DNA of 64,000 nt, from positions 310,001-374,000 of the forward strand of contig NZ_JAHUXH010000005.1 in assembly GCF_019219825.1 (NCBI RefSeq). Direction: 5' to 3'. Positions 7,495 through 15,891 of the stretch are shown piece by piece. The notes under the pieces were generated by a model. The model saw only the letters and a program-made list of their open reading frames with translations, made no database searches and was not told the DNA's origin. The number at the start of each line of letters is the position of its first letter. The first letter of the stretch is position 1. Source of the DNA: Streptomyces sp. TRM70350 (GTDB taxonomy: Bacteria > Actinomycetota > Actinomycetes > Streptomycetales > Streptomycetaceae). Position numbers and translations under genes: made by a program.

Positions 7495-9148
7495 GCAGGA
7501 GCGGGCGCGGATCTGCTCCGACACCGAACTGGGCGCCGGCAACGTCCTGGAGCGCCTGAGGGCGTACGGCCGCCCGCTCGACGAACCCGTACTGCGGACG
7601 GACGCCACCTGGCAGGCGCCCGACGGCAGCCGCCCCGAGGTGCTGACGCTGGGCCGGCTGTGCGAGGCGGTCGAGACGTACGCGGGCTGGTACGCGGCCC
7701 ACGGTGTACGTCCCCGCGACCCGGTCGCCATCCACTCCCACTCCAGCGCCGAGTTCGCGGTGAACTTCCTGGCGCTGACGTCCCTCGGCGCGATCCCGTC
7801 GTTCGTCAACGGCAATCTCGCCCCGGAGACGGCACGCGCGTACGTACTCCGGCAGGGCGCGGTCGGCGCGTTCACGGACGAGGCCCACCGGGAGGTGCTC
7901 GCGGACTCCGCGCTCGGGCTCGGCTTCCACGTCACCGCCGCCGACATCCGCCCGGAGCACCGCGCGTCGCTGCCGCCGTCGTACCCGTACCGGCACGACG
8001 CGACCGACCCGGTGCTCATCTCGCACTCCTCCGGCACCACCGGTATGCCCAAGGGCGTACCGCACACCCACCGGACCCTGATGTACGCGCAGCTGCACCG
8101 GCTGCGCTACTCCACCGGGACCGACATGGAGCGGACCCTGGTGGGACTGCCGGGCGCGCACAACGCCATGGTGGCGACGCTGCTGTACTGCCTGCTGCTG
8201 CGCACCGACATCAAGCTCCTGTCCAGCCAGCGCGGCGCAGACGTGCTCGACGCCGTCGAGGAGTTCCGGCCGACCACCGTGCTGGCCTTCGCCGGGACGT
8301 TCGGCGAGATGGCCGCCGAGGACCTGACGAGGCGTGACCTGTCCAGCGTGCAGGTGTGGTTCAACACGGGGGACGCAGCGCACGAGGCGCACATCCGTGC
8401 CCTGGTGGAACACGGCAGTCACGAGAAGATCGGCCGGGACCTGCGCCGCGTACGAGTGGACGGCTCGGTCTTCGTGGACGGGCTCGGCTCGTCGGAGGCC
8501 GGCTACTCCGTCTTCCACAACCGGCACACCAAGGACACCTCGGCCTACTCGCGCTGCGTCGGCAGGCCGATCAGCTTCGCCGAGGCCGCCGTGCTCGCCG
8601 AGGACGGCACCCCGCTGCCGCCGGGGCGGATCGGCCGTCTCGGCCTGAAGTCGCCGACACTCACGCCCGGTTACTGGAACGACTCGCTGACCTGGAACCG
8701 GATGCGGCTCGGCGGCTACTGGCTCACCGGGGACCTCGCCCACCAGGACGAGGACGGCAACTTCTACCACCTCGACCGGGCACCGGATGCCATCCGCACC
8801 CGGGGCGGCATCGTCTTCAGCACCCGCACCGAGGAACTCCTGCTCGCCGAGCTGCCCGAGCTGGCCGACTGCACGGTGGTCGGGATCGCCCCGGACGGGG
8901 TACGGGCGGACTGGGACGGCGACGGAGAGGCCGAGGCGTACGCGCTGCTCCAACTCTCGGACGAGACGGGCGAAGGCGGCGACGAGACGTGGACCGGGCG
9001 CGTCAACTCGGTGCTGACCGCCGCCGGACTCCCTCCGGTGCACCGTGCCCTGCGGATGAAGCCCGACGACGTGGCCAAGGGCGCCACCGGCAAGGTTCTC
9101 AAACGAGTGATGCGCGACAGGTTCGCCGCCGAGGAGCAGCACGCATGA
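7481..9148 (+). CDS. AMP-ligase of the ATP-dependent diazotase type
   Basis: A 555-residue ANL-superfamily enzyme distinct from the one at 3309. Motifs: P-loop ISHSSGTTGMPKGVPHTH (about residue 182), VDGLGSSEAGYSVF (A5), GYWLTGDLAHQDEDGNFYHL (A7), RAPDAIRTRGG (A8) and KGATGKVLKRVMRD with the A10 lysine. In clusters where nitrite from the aspartate-nitrosuccinate route is used on an aryl amine, a ligase of this class activates nitrite with ATP and forms the diazonium. The adjacent CreD/CreE-like genes make that the favoured role; an acyl-CoA/ACP ligase is the alternative. Start ATG 7481 has GGAG upstream; it overlaps the next gene by ATGA. Confidence 0.8.
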   Translation: MLISRQERARICSDTELGAGNVLERLRAYGRPLDEPVLRTDATWQAPDGSRPEVLTLGRLCEAVETYAGWYAAHGVRPRDPVAIHSHSSAEFAVNFLALTSLGAIPSFVNGNLAPETARAYVLRQGAVGAFTDEAHREVLADSALGLGFHVTAADIRPEHRASLPPSYPYRHDATDPVLISHSSGTTGMPKGVPHTHRTLMYAQLHRLRYSTGTDMERTLVGLPGAHNAMVATLLYCLLLRTDIKLLSSQRGADVLDAVEEFRPTTVLAFAGTFGEMAAEDLTRRDLSSVQVWFNTGDAAHEAHIRALVEHGSHEKIGRDLRRVRVDGSVFVDGLGSSEAGYSVFHNRHTKDTSAYSRCVGRPISFAEAAVLAEDGTPLPPGRIGRLGLKSPTLTPGYWNDSLTWNRMRLGGYWLTGDLAHQDEDGNFYHLDRAPDAIRTRGGIVFSTRTEELLLAELPELADCTVVGIAPDGVRADWDGDGEAEAYALLQLSDETGEGGDETWTGRVNSVLTAAGLPPVHRALRMKPDDVAKGATGKVLKRVMRDRFAAEEQHA

Positions 9149-9702
9149 GCACGAACACGACCGGCGGCGACGGCGTCAACCACCGCGCCCGGGCGAGCGA
9201 GGCCTACCGGCTGTGGTGGCAGCACGACGCCCACTGGTACCAGGGGGTGGCCGCGCGGTTCGGGCAGGAGGCCGCGAACGAGATCAACGCCGAGGCGCTG
9301 CGCAAGATCGCCCTGCACGTCGCACAGCGCGTGGGCCGCCTGGCCGGTCCGCTCCCCGGCACCGGTGACACCCGCAAGGACCTGGAGGAACTGCGCCGCC
9401 GCTACGACGACTGCGGTGACCGGATGTTCCCGCCGGAGCTGCGCAACGCCTCCACCGAGGTGGAGGGCGACGACCTGATCGTGCTCACCCTGAAGCGGAA
9501 CTTCGCCATCACCATGGTGCGGATGGCCGGTTCGCTGGAGGGCTACCGCTGCCCGTGCACGGACATCCACGCGGGCTGGTCGGAGGGCCTCGGCGTGACC
9601 CTCACGGAGAACAGGGCCGAGAGCTGTCTGCGGGACGGCGACACGGCGTGCCGTCTGCTGATGCGGGTCGCCACGCCGGTCTCCGCCGGTGGGGAGGGCT
9701 GA
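9145..9702 (+). CDS. DUF6125-like conserved protein
   Basis: A 185-residue protein opening with SEAYRLWWQHDAHWYQGV and AARFGQEAANEINAEALR, which I recall from the DUF6125 family (some members share a fold with V4R/heme-binding domains). A cysteine-containing C-terminal part (YRCPCTDIHAGW, ESCLRDGDTACRL) could bind a metal or small ligand. Function is unknown. It is translationally coupled to the diazotase-like ligase and lies 3 bp before the SDR, so it probably acts in the same diazo chemistry or as an accessory to it. Confidence 0.7.
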   Translation: MSTNTTGGDGVNHRARASEAYRLWWQHDAHWYQGVAARFGQEAANEINAEALRKIALHVAQRVGRLAGPLPGTGDTRKDLEELRRRYDDCGDRMFPPELRNASTEVEGDDLIVLTLKRNFAITMVRMAGSLEGYRCPCTDIHAGWSEGLGVTLTENRAESCLRDGDTACRLLMRVATPVSAGGEG

Positions 9703-9705
9703 CGT

Positions 9706-10620
9706 ATGCGCGTGCTGGTCGCCGGGGCCACCGGCGTGGTCGGACGTCCGCTGGTGGGCGCGCTGCGGGCGCGGGGCCACGAGGTGAGCGCACTGGTGCG
9801 GGACGAGTCGCGGGCCCCGGAGGCGGACCGGGTCGTGGTCGCCGACGCCCTCGACCGCACGGCCGTGCTGGCGGCGGTGTCGGCCGCCCGGCCCGAGGTG
9901 GTCGTGCACCAGCTGTCGGCGCTGCGGCTGCTGCGCGAGGACCCTCCGGGCGCCTTCGCGCAGACCGCGCGGCTGCGCACGGAGGGCACCGCCAACCTGG
10001 TCGAGGCGGCCCGCGCGGCCGGGGCGCGGCGGCTGGTCGCGCAGTCCATCGCCTTCGCCGCCGCGCCGGCAGGGCCGCCGGTCCTCGACGAGGACGCGCC
10101 GCTGTACGTGGACGCCCCGGACGCCGGCTGGGCCGCCACCGTGCGTGCCGTCGCCGAGCTGGAGCGGCTGGTCTCGGGGAGCGGCCTCGCGGGGGCGGTA
10201 CTGCGGTACGGCACGCTGTACGGCCCCGGGACCGCGTACGCCCGGGACGGCGGGACCGGGCAGCGGGTGCTGGGCGGGAAGTTCCCGCTGCCGGAGGGCG
10301 GCGCCGGAGTCACGTCGTTCCTGCACGTGGACGACGCGGTGGAGGCAGCCGTCGCGGCCGTCGGATCCGAGGCGACCGGCCGCTTCCATGTGACGGACGA
10401 CGAGCCGGCCCCGGCCGCACAGTGGCTCCCGCACTACGCGCGTGCGCTCGGCGCCCCGCCCCCGCGCACCGTCCCGGCGGCACTCGCGCCCCGGCTGCTG
10501 GGCTGGTTCGTGGCCCACCAGCTGACCACGGCACGAGGCGCGGCGAACGACCGGGCCCGTACGGCACTGGGCTGGAAGCCCCTGCGGCCGAGCTGGCGCG
10601 ACGGGCTGGGCGAGGAATGA
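9706..10620 (+). CDS. Atypical/extended SDR (NAD-dependent epimerase family)
   Basis: A 304-residue Rossmann protein starting MRVLVAGATGVVGRPLV with the extended-SDR GATGxxG motif. The usual catalytic Tyr-x3-Lys is not evident; YGTLYGPGTAYA occupies that region. In clusters that replace an aromatic amine by hydrogen, an NAD(P)H-dependent oxidoreductase of this kind follows the diazotase; from memory of the avenalumic and coumaric acid clusters I infer it may deliver hydride to the diazonium. A conventional ketoreductase role is the alternative. Stop overlaps the next ATG. Confidence 0.75.
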   Translation: MRVLVAGATGVVGRPLVGALRARGHEVSALVRDESRAPEADRVVVADALDRTAVLAAVSAARPEVVVHQLSALRLLREDPPGAFAQTARLRTEGTANLVEAARAAGARRLVAQSIAFAAAPAGPPVLDEDAPLYVDAPDAGWAATVRAVAELERLVSGSGLAGAVLRYGTLYGPGTAYARDGGTGQRVLGGKFPLPEGGAGVTSFLHVDDAVEAAVAAVGSEATGRFHVTDDEPAPAAQWLPHYARALGAPPPRTVPAALAPRLLGWFVAHQLTTARGAANDRARTALGWKPLRPSWRDGLGEE

Positions 10621-11441
10621 CCGGACCCGGCGACGCCCTCTCCGTCTGTGTGATCGGCGCCGGTCCGCGCGGGCTGTCCGTCCTGGAGCGGATCTGCGCC
10701 AACGCCGAAGGCACCGCCCGGCCGGTCGCGGTCCACCTGGTCGACCCGGACCCGCCCGGTCCGGGGGCGGTGTGGCGCACCGGCCAGCCGGGCGAGCTGC
10801 TGATGAACACGGTCGCCTCCCAGGTGACCCTGTTCACCGACGACAGCGTGGACTGCGCGGGGCCGTCGGCGCCGGGGCCCAGCCTCTACGCGTGGGCGCG
10901 CACGATCGGGCAGGACACCGGGGGCCACCCGCGCCAGGTCCTGGACGAGGCACGGCGGCTCGGTCCGGACTCCTGTCCGACCCGGGCGTTCCACGGCCAC
11001 TACCTGGAGTGGGTGCTCCGGCATCTGGTGAGCACCGCGCCCGAGGAGGTGACGGTCCACACGCACCGGTCGACCGCGGTCGCGCTGGACGACACCCCCG
11101 ACGGGCGGCAGACGGTGGCGCTGGCGGACGGCGGACGGCTGGCCGGGATGGACGCGGCGGGCCGGGCGCACCCGCGCCGGTTCGCGTTCGGGGTGCCGAC
11201 GGAGGGGGTGCGCTGGGTGACGGCGGTCGGCGTACGGCCCGGCGTCGGCTCGGTGACGTTGGAGGACTCGGACGCGATCGCGCGGGCGGCGCTGCTGCTT
11301 CCGGAGGTCGAAGGTCCCTTGCCCGCCACTTCTCCGACTTCTCCGACTTCTCCGCCTTCTTCGCCTTCTTCGACTTCTTCGACTTCTTCGACTTCTTCGA
11401 CGACACATCAGGTACGCGAGAGAGGGAGACGACGAGCGTGA
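10617..11441 (+). pseudogene. CreE-like aspartate N-oxygenase with internal deletion
   Basis: Still an open frame of 274 residues but only the two ends of a CreE-type flavin monooxygenase, which converts aspartate to nitrosuccinate and is normally over 600 residues. The N-terminal part is recognisable: FAD-binding CVIGAGPRGLSVLERIC, then PGAVWRTGQPGELLMNTVASQ and FHGHYLEWVLRH. After LADGGRLAGMDA the sequence jumps to what I recognise as the C-terminal region, HPRRFAFGVPTEGVRWVTA. The missing middle includes the NADPH-binding half, so activity is not expected. The frame is preserved and the stop still overlaps the downstream lyase start (GTGA). A Thr/Ser/Pro repeat tail ends the protein. Confidence 0.75.
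11331..11404. repeat. 9-bp microsatellite in the CreE-like 3' end
   Basis: A run of near-identical CTTCTTCGA / CTTCTCCGA units, roughly eight copies. In the CreE-like frame it encodes Thr-Ser-Ser and Thr-Ser-Pro repeats. It lies just before the shared stop/start with the lyase gene. Confidence 0.8.
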
Positions 11442-12889
11442 ACGCGCCGTCCGTAGGCACCGACGCGGGCCTGCTCGCCCCCACCTGGGCGGACACGCCG
11501 GCGGCTGCCGAGGTGACCGACGAAGCCTGGCTGCAGGCCATGCTGGACGCGGAGGTGGCGCTGGCCCGGGCCCAGTACGCCGTCGGCCGCACGCCCGCCG
11601 CCGCGGTGGCGGCGATCGCCTCGGCGGCCCGCGCGGACCAGTTGGACCCGGTCGCCCTCGCCCGCGCGGCCCGGGCCACGGCCAACCCGGTGGTCGCGCT
11701 GGTCACCGCGTTCACCGAGCTGGTCGCCGCCAAGGACCCGGCCGCGGCCGAGTACGTACACCGCGGATCGACCAGCCAGGACATCCTCGACTCGGCGGCC
11801 ATGCTCGTCGCCCGCCGGGTGCTCGGCCTGATCGCCACCGACCTGGAACGCGTCCGCGCCGCCCTCGCCGCGCTGGCCGACACCCATCGCCACACCGTGC
11901 TGGCCGGGCGCACCCTGGCCCAGCACGCGGTACCCACCACTCTCGGCCTCAAGGCGGCGGGCTGGCTCCAGTTGGTCGCCGACGCCCTGGCCCGGGTACG
12001 GGCCGTCGCGTCCACGCTCCCGGCCCAGCTCGGCGGCGCGGCGGGCACGCTCGCCGCGTACGGAGAGTACGCGGTACTGGACGGCAGGAAGGACGAGGGC
12101 GGTACGGAGTTGCTCCGGCCGTTCGCGCGGGCGCTCGGGCTGGCCGAGCCGGTGATCCCCTGGCACACGGCGCGCACGCCCGTCGCCGACCTGGGGGCGG
12201 TGCTCCAGCTGGTCACCGGGGCGCTCGGGAAGTTCGCGCTCGATGTGCAGACGCTGTCCCGCACCGAGATCGGCGAGGTCTCCGAGCCCGCGGCGGCCGG
12301 ACGCGGAGCGTCTTCGGCGATGCCGCAGAAGCGCAACCCCGTGCTCGCCACCCTGATCGTGTCCGCCGCCCGTCAGGTCCCCGCGCAGGCCCTCGTCCTG
12401 GCCCAGTGCATGCTCGCCGAGGACGAGCGGCCGGCCGGGGCGTGGCACGCCGAGTGGCAGCCGCTCCGGGAGGCGCTGCGGCTGGCGGGCGGCGCCGCGC
12501 ACACCGCCGTGGAGCTCACGGAAGGGCTGGTCGTCCATCCGGAGCGGATGCTGGCCAATCTCGAACTGACCGGCGGCGCCGTCGTCGCCGAGCGCCTGAC
12601 GGTGGCGCTCGCCCCGGCGCTCGGCAAGGCACGGGCGAAGACACTGATGACCGCCGCCACGGCCGAGGCGGCCGACACCGGGCGCCCGCTCGCCGAGGTG
12701 CTGTCCGAACACCCCGAACTGTCGGCCCGGTTCACCCCCGCCCGGTTGGCGGAACTCCTCGACCCGGCCGGCTACACGGGCGCGGCCGACGCGCTCGTCG
12801 ACCGGGCGCTGCGCGGATACGGGGCCGTCGACGTCACCCCTGACTCCGGGGACCTCGGCCTCACCCCCCACCAGGAAGGCACGCGATGA
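11438..12889 (+). CDS. CreD-like nitrosuccinate lyase (fumarase/aspartase superfamily)
   Basis: A 483-residue lyase of the adenylosuccinate lyase / carboxymuconate cycloisomerase family. The three conserved regions are present: HRGSTSQDILDSA (about residue 108), TLAQHAVPTTLGLK, and the signature GASSAMPQKRNPV with its catalytic serine loop near residue 290. CreD eliminates nitrous acid from nitrosuccinate, and its pairing with a CreE-like gene is the hallmark of the aspartate-nitrosuccinate pathway. GTG 11438 overlaps the upstream stop and GGGAG lies 10 bp before. Unlike its partner it appears intact. The next gene starts inside its stop codon. Confidence 0.88.
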   Translation: MNAPSVGTDAGLLAPTWADTPAAAEVTDEAWLQAMLDAEVALARAQYAVGRTPAAAVAAIASAARADQLDPVALARAARATANPVVALVTAFTELVAAKDPAAAEYVHRGSTSQDILDSAAMLVARRVLGLIATDLERVRAALAALADTHRHTVLAGRTLAQHAVPTTLGLKAAGWLQLVADALARVRAVASTLPAQLGGAAGTLAAYGEYAVLDGRKDEGGTELLRPFARALGLAEPVIPWHTARTPVADLGAVLQLVTGALGKFALDVQTLSRTEIGEVSEPAAAGRGASSAMPQKRNPVLATLIVSAARQVPAQALVLAQCMLAEDERPAGAWHAEWQPLREALRLAGGAAHTAVELTEGLVVHPERMLANLELTGGAVVAERLTVALAPALGKARAKTLMTAATAEAADTGRPLAEVLSEHPELSARFTPARLAELLDPAGYTGAADALVDRALRGYGAVDVTPDSGDLGLTPHQEGTR

Positions 12890-14445
12890 CGACCGTCAGC
12901 AGGACCGAGAAGCGGGCGTCGCCCACCCGCTCATGGCCCGTCCTCCTGGTCGTCGTCTGCGCCCAGATGCTGATCTGGCTGGACACCTCGATCCTCAACG
13001 TCGCGGTCACCACGCTGGCCGACCCGGCCGAGGGCCTGGGCGCGACCCCCGCCGAACTGGAGTGGGTGGCGAGCGCCTACACGCTGGTCTTCGCCGGTGC
13101 CCTCTTCGCGGGCGGCGCGCTCGCGGACCGCTTCGGCCCCCGGGCCACCCTCCTCGCCGGTCTGGCGCTGTTCGGCGCCGCCTCCGCGGCCGGCGCGTTC
13201 GCACCGGACCCGGGCCGGCTGATCGTGGCGCGGGCCTTCATGGGCGCGGGCAGCGCGCTGCTGATGCCCGCGACCCTGTCGGTCATCGTGCAGAGCACCC
13301 CGGAGGAGAAACGCACCCGGGCCATCGCGATCTGGAGTTCGTCCAGCGGTCTGGGTGTGGCGGTCGGCCCGGTCGTGGGCGGGGTTCTGCTCGAACACTT
13401 CTGGTGGGGGTCGGTGTTCCTGGCCAACGTGCCGATCGTGGCCCTGTGTCTGGCCGGGGTGGTGGCCGTGGTGCCCGCGCTGAAGGGCCCCGGGCGCAGG
13501 GTGCTCGACCTGCCCGGCCTCGCCCTGTCCGTGCTCGGCCTGGGCGGAGTGGTCTACGGCATCATCGAGCTCGGCAGCGGACGGACCTGGTACGACGCAC
13601 ACGTCCTCCTGCCGCTCGTCCTGGGCGGCGCCCTGCTCGCCGTCTTCGTGGCCGGTCAGCGCAGATCCCCGGCGCCCAGCCTGGACCTGCGGCTCTTCCG
13701 GCAGCCCGGGTTCACGGCCGGGAGCGTGGTGCTGCTGATCGCGTTCATGGCCCTGGCAGGGCATCTGTTCTACGCGGCCTTCTACCTCCAGGGCCCCCGC
13801 GGACTCTCCCCCGCCGAGGCCGGAACGGTGATGATCGCCGCCGCGGTCGGCATCGTCCTGGGCAGCCAGGCGTCCCCGGCGATGAGCAGGCTGCTGTCGG
13901 CCCGTTGGACGATCGCGGCCGGCGTCCTGGCCACGGCTGCCACGTACGCCGCCTATCTGTGGTTCGACGAACGGACGCCCCTCGCGGTCGTCGCCGCCCT
14001 GCTGTGGGTGCAGGGCTTCGGCATGGGCCTGGTCGGCACACCGGTCACGGCCGTGATGATGCGCGGGGTGCCGCCGCAGCTCTCGGGCGCCGGATCGGCC
14101 GTCAACAGCGTCACACGGCAGGTCGGCGGCACGCTCGGGGTGGCGATGGCGGGCTCGATCCTCTCCGCCGTCTACCGGGACCGCATGGCGGACGCCGCCC
14201 TGCCCGTCGGTCCGCAGGGGCTGTCGGCGGATACGGCGGCACAGGCCCGGACCTCGGCCGAGTCGGCCCGCTCGCTGGCCGGCTCGCTACGGCTGCCGGA
14301 GCTGGCCGCCACGGCCGACCGCGCCTTCCTGGACGCCATGTACGCGGCCACGTTCTGGACCGCCGTACTGGCCTTCGCCGGGTTCGTCGTGGCCGTCGTG
14401 GGGTTGCGCGCACAGAACGGCACGAGCACGAGAGGAAGGGACTGA
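12886..14445 (+). CDS. DHA2-family MFS drug exporter
   Basis: A 519-residue protein with about 14 hydrophobic segments. The TM1 motif WLDTSILNVAV, the motif A loop GGALADRFGPRATLLAG and the motif C-like GLGVAVGPVVGG in TM5 place it in the 14-TM drug:H+ antiporter (DHA2) group. It is coupled by ATGA to the CreD-like gene and followed after one base by the ketoreductase gene, so it is probably the exporter or self-resistance pump for the cluster product. Confidence 0.9.
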   Translation: MTTVSRTEKRASPTRSWPVLLVVVCAQMLIWLDTSILNVAVTTLADPAEGLGATPAELEWVASAYTLVFAGALFAGGALADRFGPRATLLAGLALFGAASAAGAFAPDPGRLIVARAFMGAGSALLMPATLSVIVQSTPEEKRTRAIAIWSSSSGLGVAVGPVVGGVLLEHFWWGSVFLANVPIVALCLAGVVAVVPALKGPGRRVLDLPGLALSVLGLGGVVYGIIELGSGRTWYDAHVLLPLVLGGALLAVFVAGQRRSPAPSLDLRLFRQPGFTAGSVVLLIAFMALAGHLFYAAFYLQGPRGLSPAEAGTVMIAAAVGIVLGSQASPAMSRLLSARWTIAAGVLATAATYAAYLWFDERTPLAVVAALLWVQGFGMGLVGTPVTAVMMRGVPPQLSGAGSAVNSVTRQVGGTLGVAMAGSILSAVYRDRMADAALPVGPQGLSADTAAQARTSAESARSLAGSLRLPELAATADRAFLDAMYAATFWTAVLAFAGFVVAVVGLRAQNGTSTRGRD

Positions 14446-14446
14446 A

Positions 14447-15175
14447 ATGGCGGAAACGGGAGAACGGGCCGACGCCCGCTCGGTCTTCGTGACCGGCGGG
14501 AACAGGGGAATCGGGCTGGCCATAGCCCGCCGCTTCGCGGCGGCGGGAGACCGGGTCTCGGTGACCTGGCGCGGTGATCGGCCACCTGCCGACGAGAACC
14601 TCCTCGCGGTGCGGTGCGACGTGACGGACGACGGGCAGGTGGACCAGGCCTTCAAGGAGGCCGAGGCAGCCCACGGCCCGGTCACCGTACTGGTCGCGAA
14701 CGCGGGCGTCACCCACGACCGGCTGCTCCTGCAGATGAGTGAGGAGGACTTCACCTCCGTCATCGACACCAACCTCACGGGCGCCTTCCGGGTCGCCCGC
14801 CGCGCGGTGCGCGGGATGCTCGCGCAGGGTCACGGCCGTATCGTGCTGGTCTCCTCCACGGCGGCCCTGCAAGGCGCCGCCGGGCAGTCCAGCTACGCCG
14901 CGTCGAAGGCGGGGCTGGTCGGTTTCGCCCGCTCGCTGACCCACGAACTCGGCCCCCGTGACATCACCTGCAACGTGGTGGCGCCCGGCCTGACCGAAAC
15001 GGACATGACCCGCGCGCTCACCGAGGAGCAGCGCCGACACCTGCTCGGCCGCACCCCGGCCGGCCGCCCGGCCCACCCCGACGAGGTCGCCGACGCGGTG
15101 GTGTTCCTGGCGGGTGCCGGTTATGTGAGGGGCGCCGTGATCCCGGTCGACGGAGGCGCTGGACTGGGCCACTGA
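14447..15175 (+). CDS. FabG-like 3-oxoacyl-ACP reductase
   Basis: A 242-residue classical SDR. Cofactor motif TGGNRGIGLAIARR, NAG motif VANAGVTHDRLLLQMSEEDF, catalytic S and YAASK (SSYAASKAGLVGFARS), and the FabG ending YVRGAVIPVDGG. GGAAGGG precedes ATG 14447. It should reduce the beta-keto group formed by the discrete PKS. A dehydratase to complete reduction to an enoyl chain is not seen in the window. It is the last gene of the co-directional run; a short imperfect hairpin with GGCCTC/GAGGCC follows the stop. Confidence 0.9.
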   Translation: MAETGERADARSVFVTGGNRGIGLAIARRFAAAGDRVSVTWRGDRPPADENLLAVRCDVTDDGQVDQAFKEAEAAHGPVTVLVANAGVTHDRLLLQMSEEDFTSVIDTNLTGAFRVARRAVRGMLAQGHGRIVLVSSTAALQGAAGQSSYAASKAGLVGFARSLTHELGPRDITCNVVAPGLTETDMTRALTEEQRRHLLGRTPAGRPAHPDEVADAVVFLAGAGYVRGAVIPVDGGAGLGH

Positions 15176-15397
15176 GACGGTGGCCTCGGAGAGGCCCATG
15201 GCACACCCTCCATTGCGTTTTCGAGGGAGAGGGGTGATCACTCACGGGTGGGACGGGTGTGCCGCGGCGCCAACGCTGTTCTGATCCGGGGCCGTGAGGT
15301 GGAGGGGATGAGCGGGTGACATGGATATGTGTGCCGCCCGGCTGTTGGAGCGTCCGGTTCGTCACCGGTCCCCCGGCCCATGGCCGTCTGCAGGGCG
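15176..15397. other. Intergenic spacer
   Basis: Spacer between the biosynthetic operon and the GH43 fragment. I see no gene in it; an AT-poor stretch with a GAGGCC hairpin near 15190 may help terminate the operon. Confidence 0.4.
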
Positions 15398-15757
15398 ATG
15401 ATCTGCCATTCCTGGACTTCCGACCGGGACAGACCCGACCGCCCCTTCACGCCGTCGCGCCGCACCCTGCTGCGTGCCCTGGGAGCCCTGCCCGCCTCGG
15501 CGCTCGTGCTCGGCGAGCTGCCGGGCCTGCTGGGCACCGCCTCGGCCGCCGCGCCGCCGAGCGGGTCCGCCACCCGCTACACGATCGTGCCGTTCCTCAA
15601 GGACAACGACGGCACCGTGAACGTGTATCAGTCCGACGACGCCACCGACTTCCGGCTCGCCAAGGCCTCCGCGTACACCCCGCCCAGCAACCGCATCCGT
15701 GACGCCAGCATCCTCAAGCACACGGACGGCCTCTACTACATCACCTACACCAAGTGC
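15398..15757 (+). pseudogene. N-terminal fragment of a Tat-secreted GH43-like glycosidase
   Basis: About 120 residues. A twin-arginine signal (PSRRTLLRALGALPASALVLG, ending near TASAAA) is followed by TRYTIVPFLKDNDGTVNVYQSDDATDF and RDASILKHTDGLYYITYT, the first blade of a five-bladed GH43 arabinanase/xylosidase-type propeller with the conserved early RDASI.. motif. Identity is then lost abruptly at about 15755, where the DNA becomes the antisense of a lutA fragment. The catalytic residues further downstream are absent, so it is non-functional. Confidence 0.75.
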
Positions 15758-15891
15758 ATCTGGCCGCAGCAGGCCTGGTCCCGCGGGAACTCCACGGTGT
15801 GGCCGAGGCGTTCCAGGAGCGCGGTCACCGCCTGGCCGGTTCGGGGGAACATCGTGTCGTTGAAGCAGGTGATGAAGAGGGCTATGCGCAT
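15756..15891 (-). pseudogene. lutA: N-terminal fragment of lutA (lactate oxidation Fe-S protein)
   Basis: Reading minus from ATG 15891 gives MRIALFITCFNDTMFPRTG followed by AVTALLERLGHTVEFPRDQ and CCGQMH, the N-terminus of LutA/YkgE Fe-S oxidoreductases including the first CCG motif. After about 45 residues the match ends at the junction with the GH43 fragment. LutA with LutB and LutC oxidises L-lactate to pyruvate; no lutB or lutC is present. Its start overlaps the stop of the fuconolactonase gene, so it was the distal gene of the fucose operon, whose pathway yields lactate. Confidence 0.75.

Noticed and set aside
9706..10620. Sugar-nucleotide epimerase of a deoxysugar pathway
   Set aside because: No other sugar-nucleotide or glycosyltransferase genes are in the operon and the catalytic Tyr-x3-Lys is not evident.
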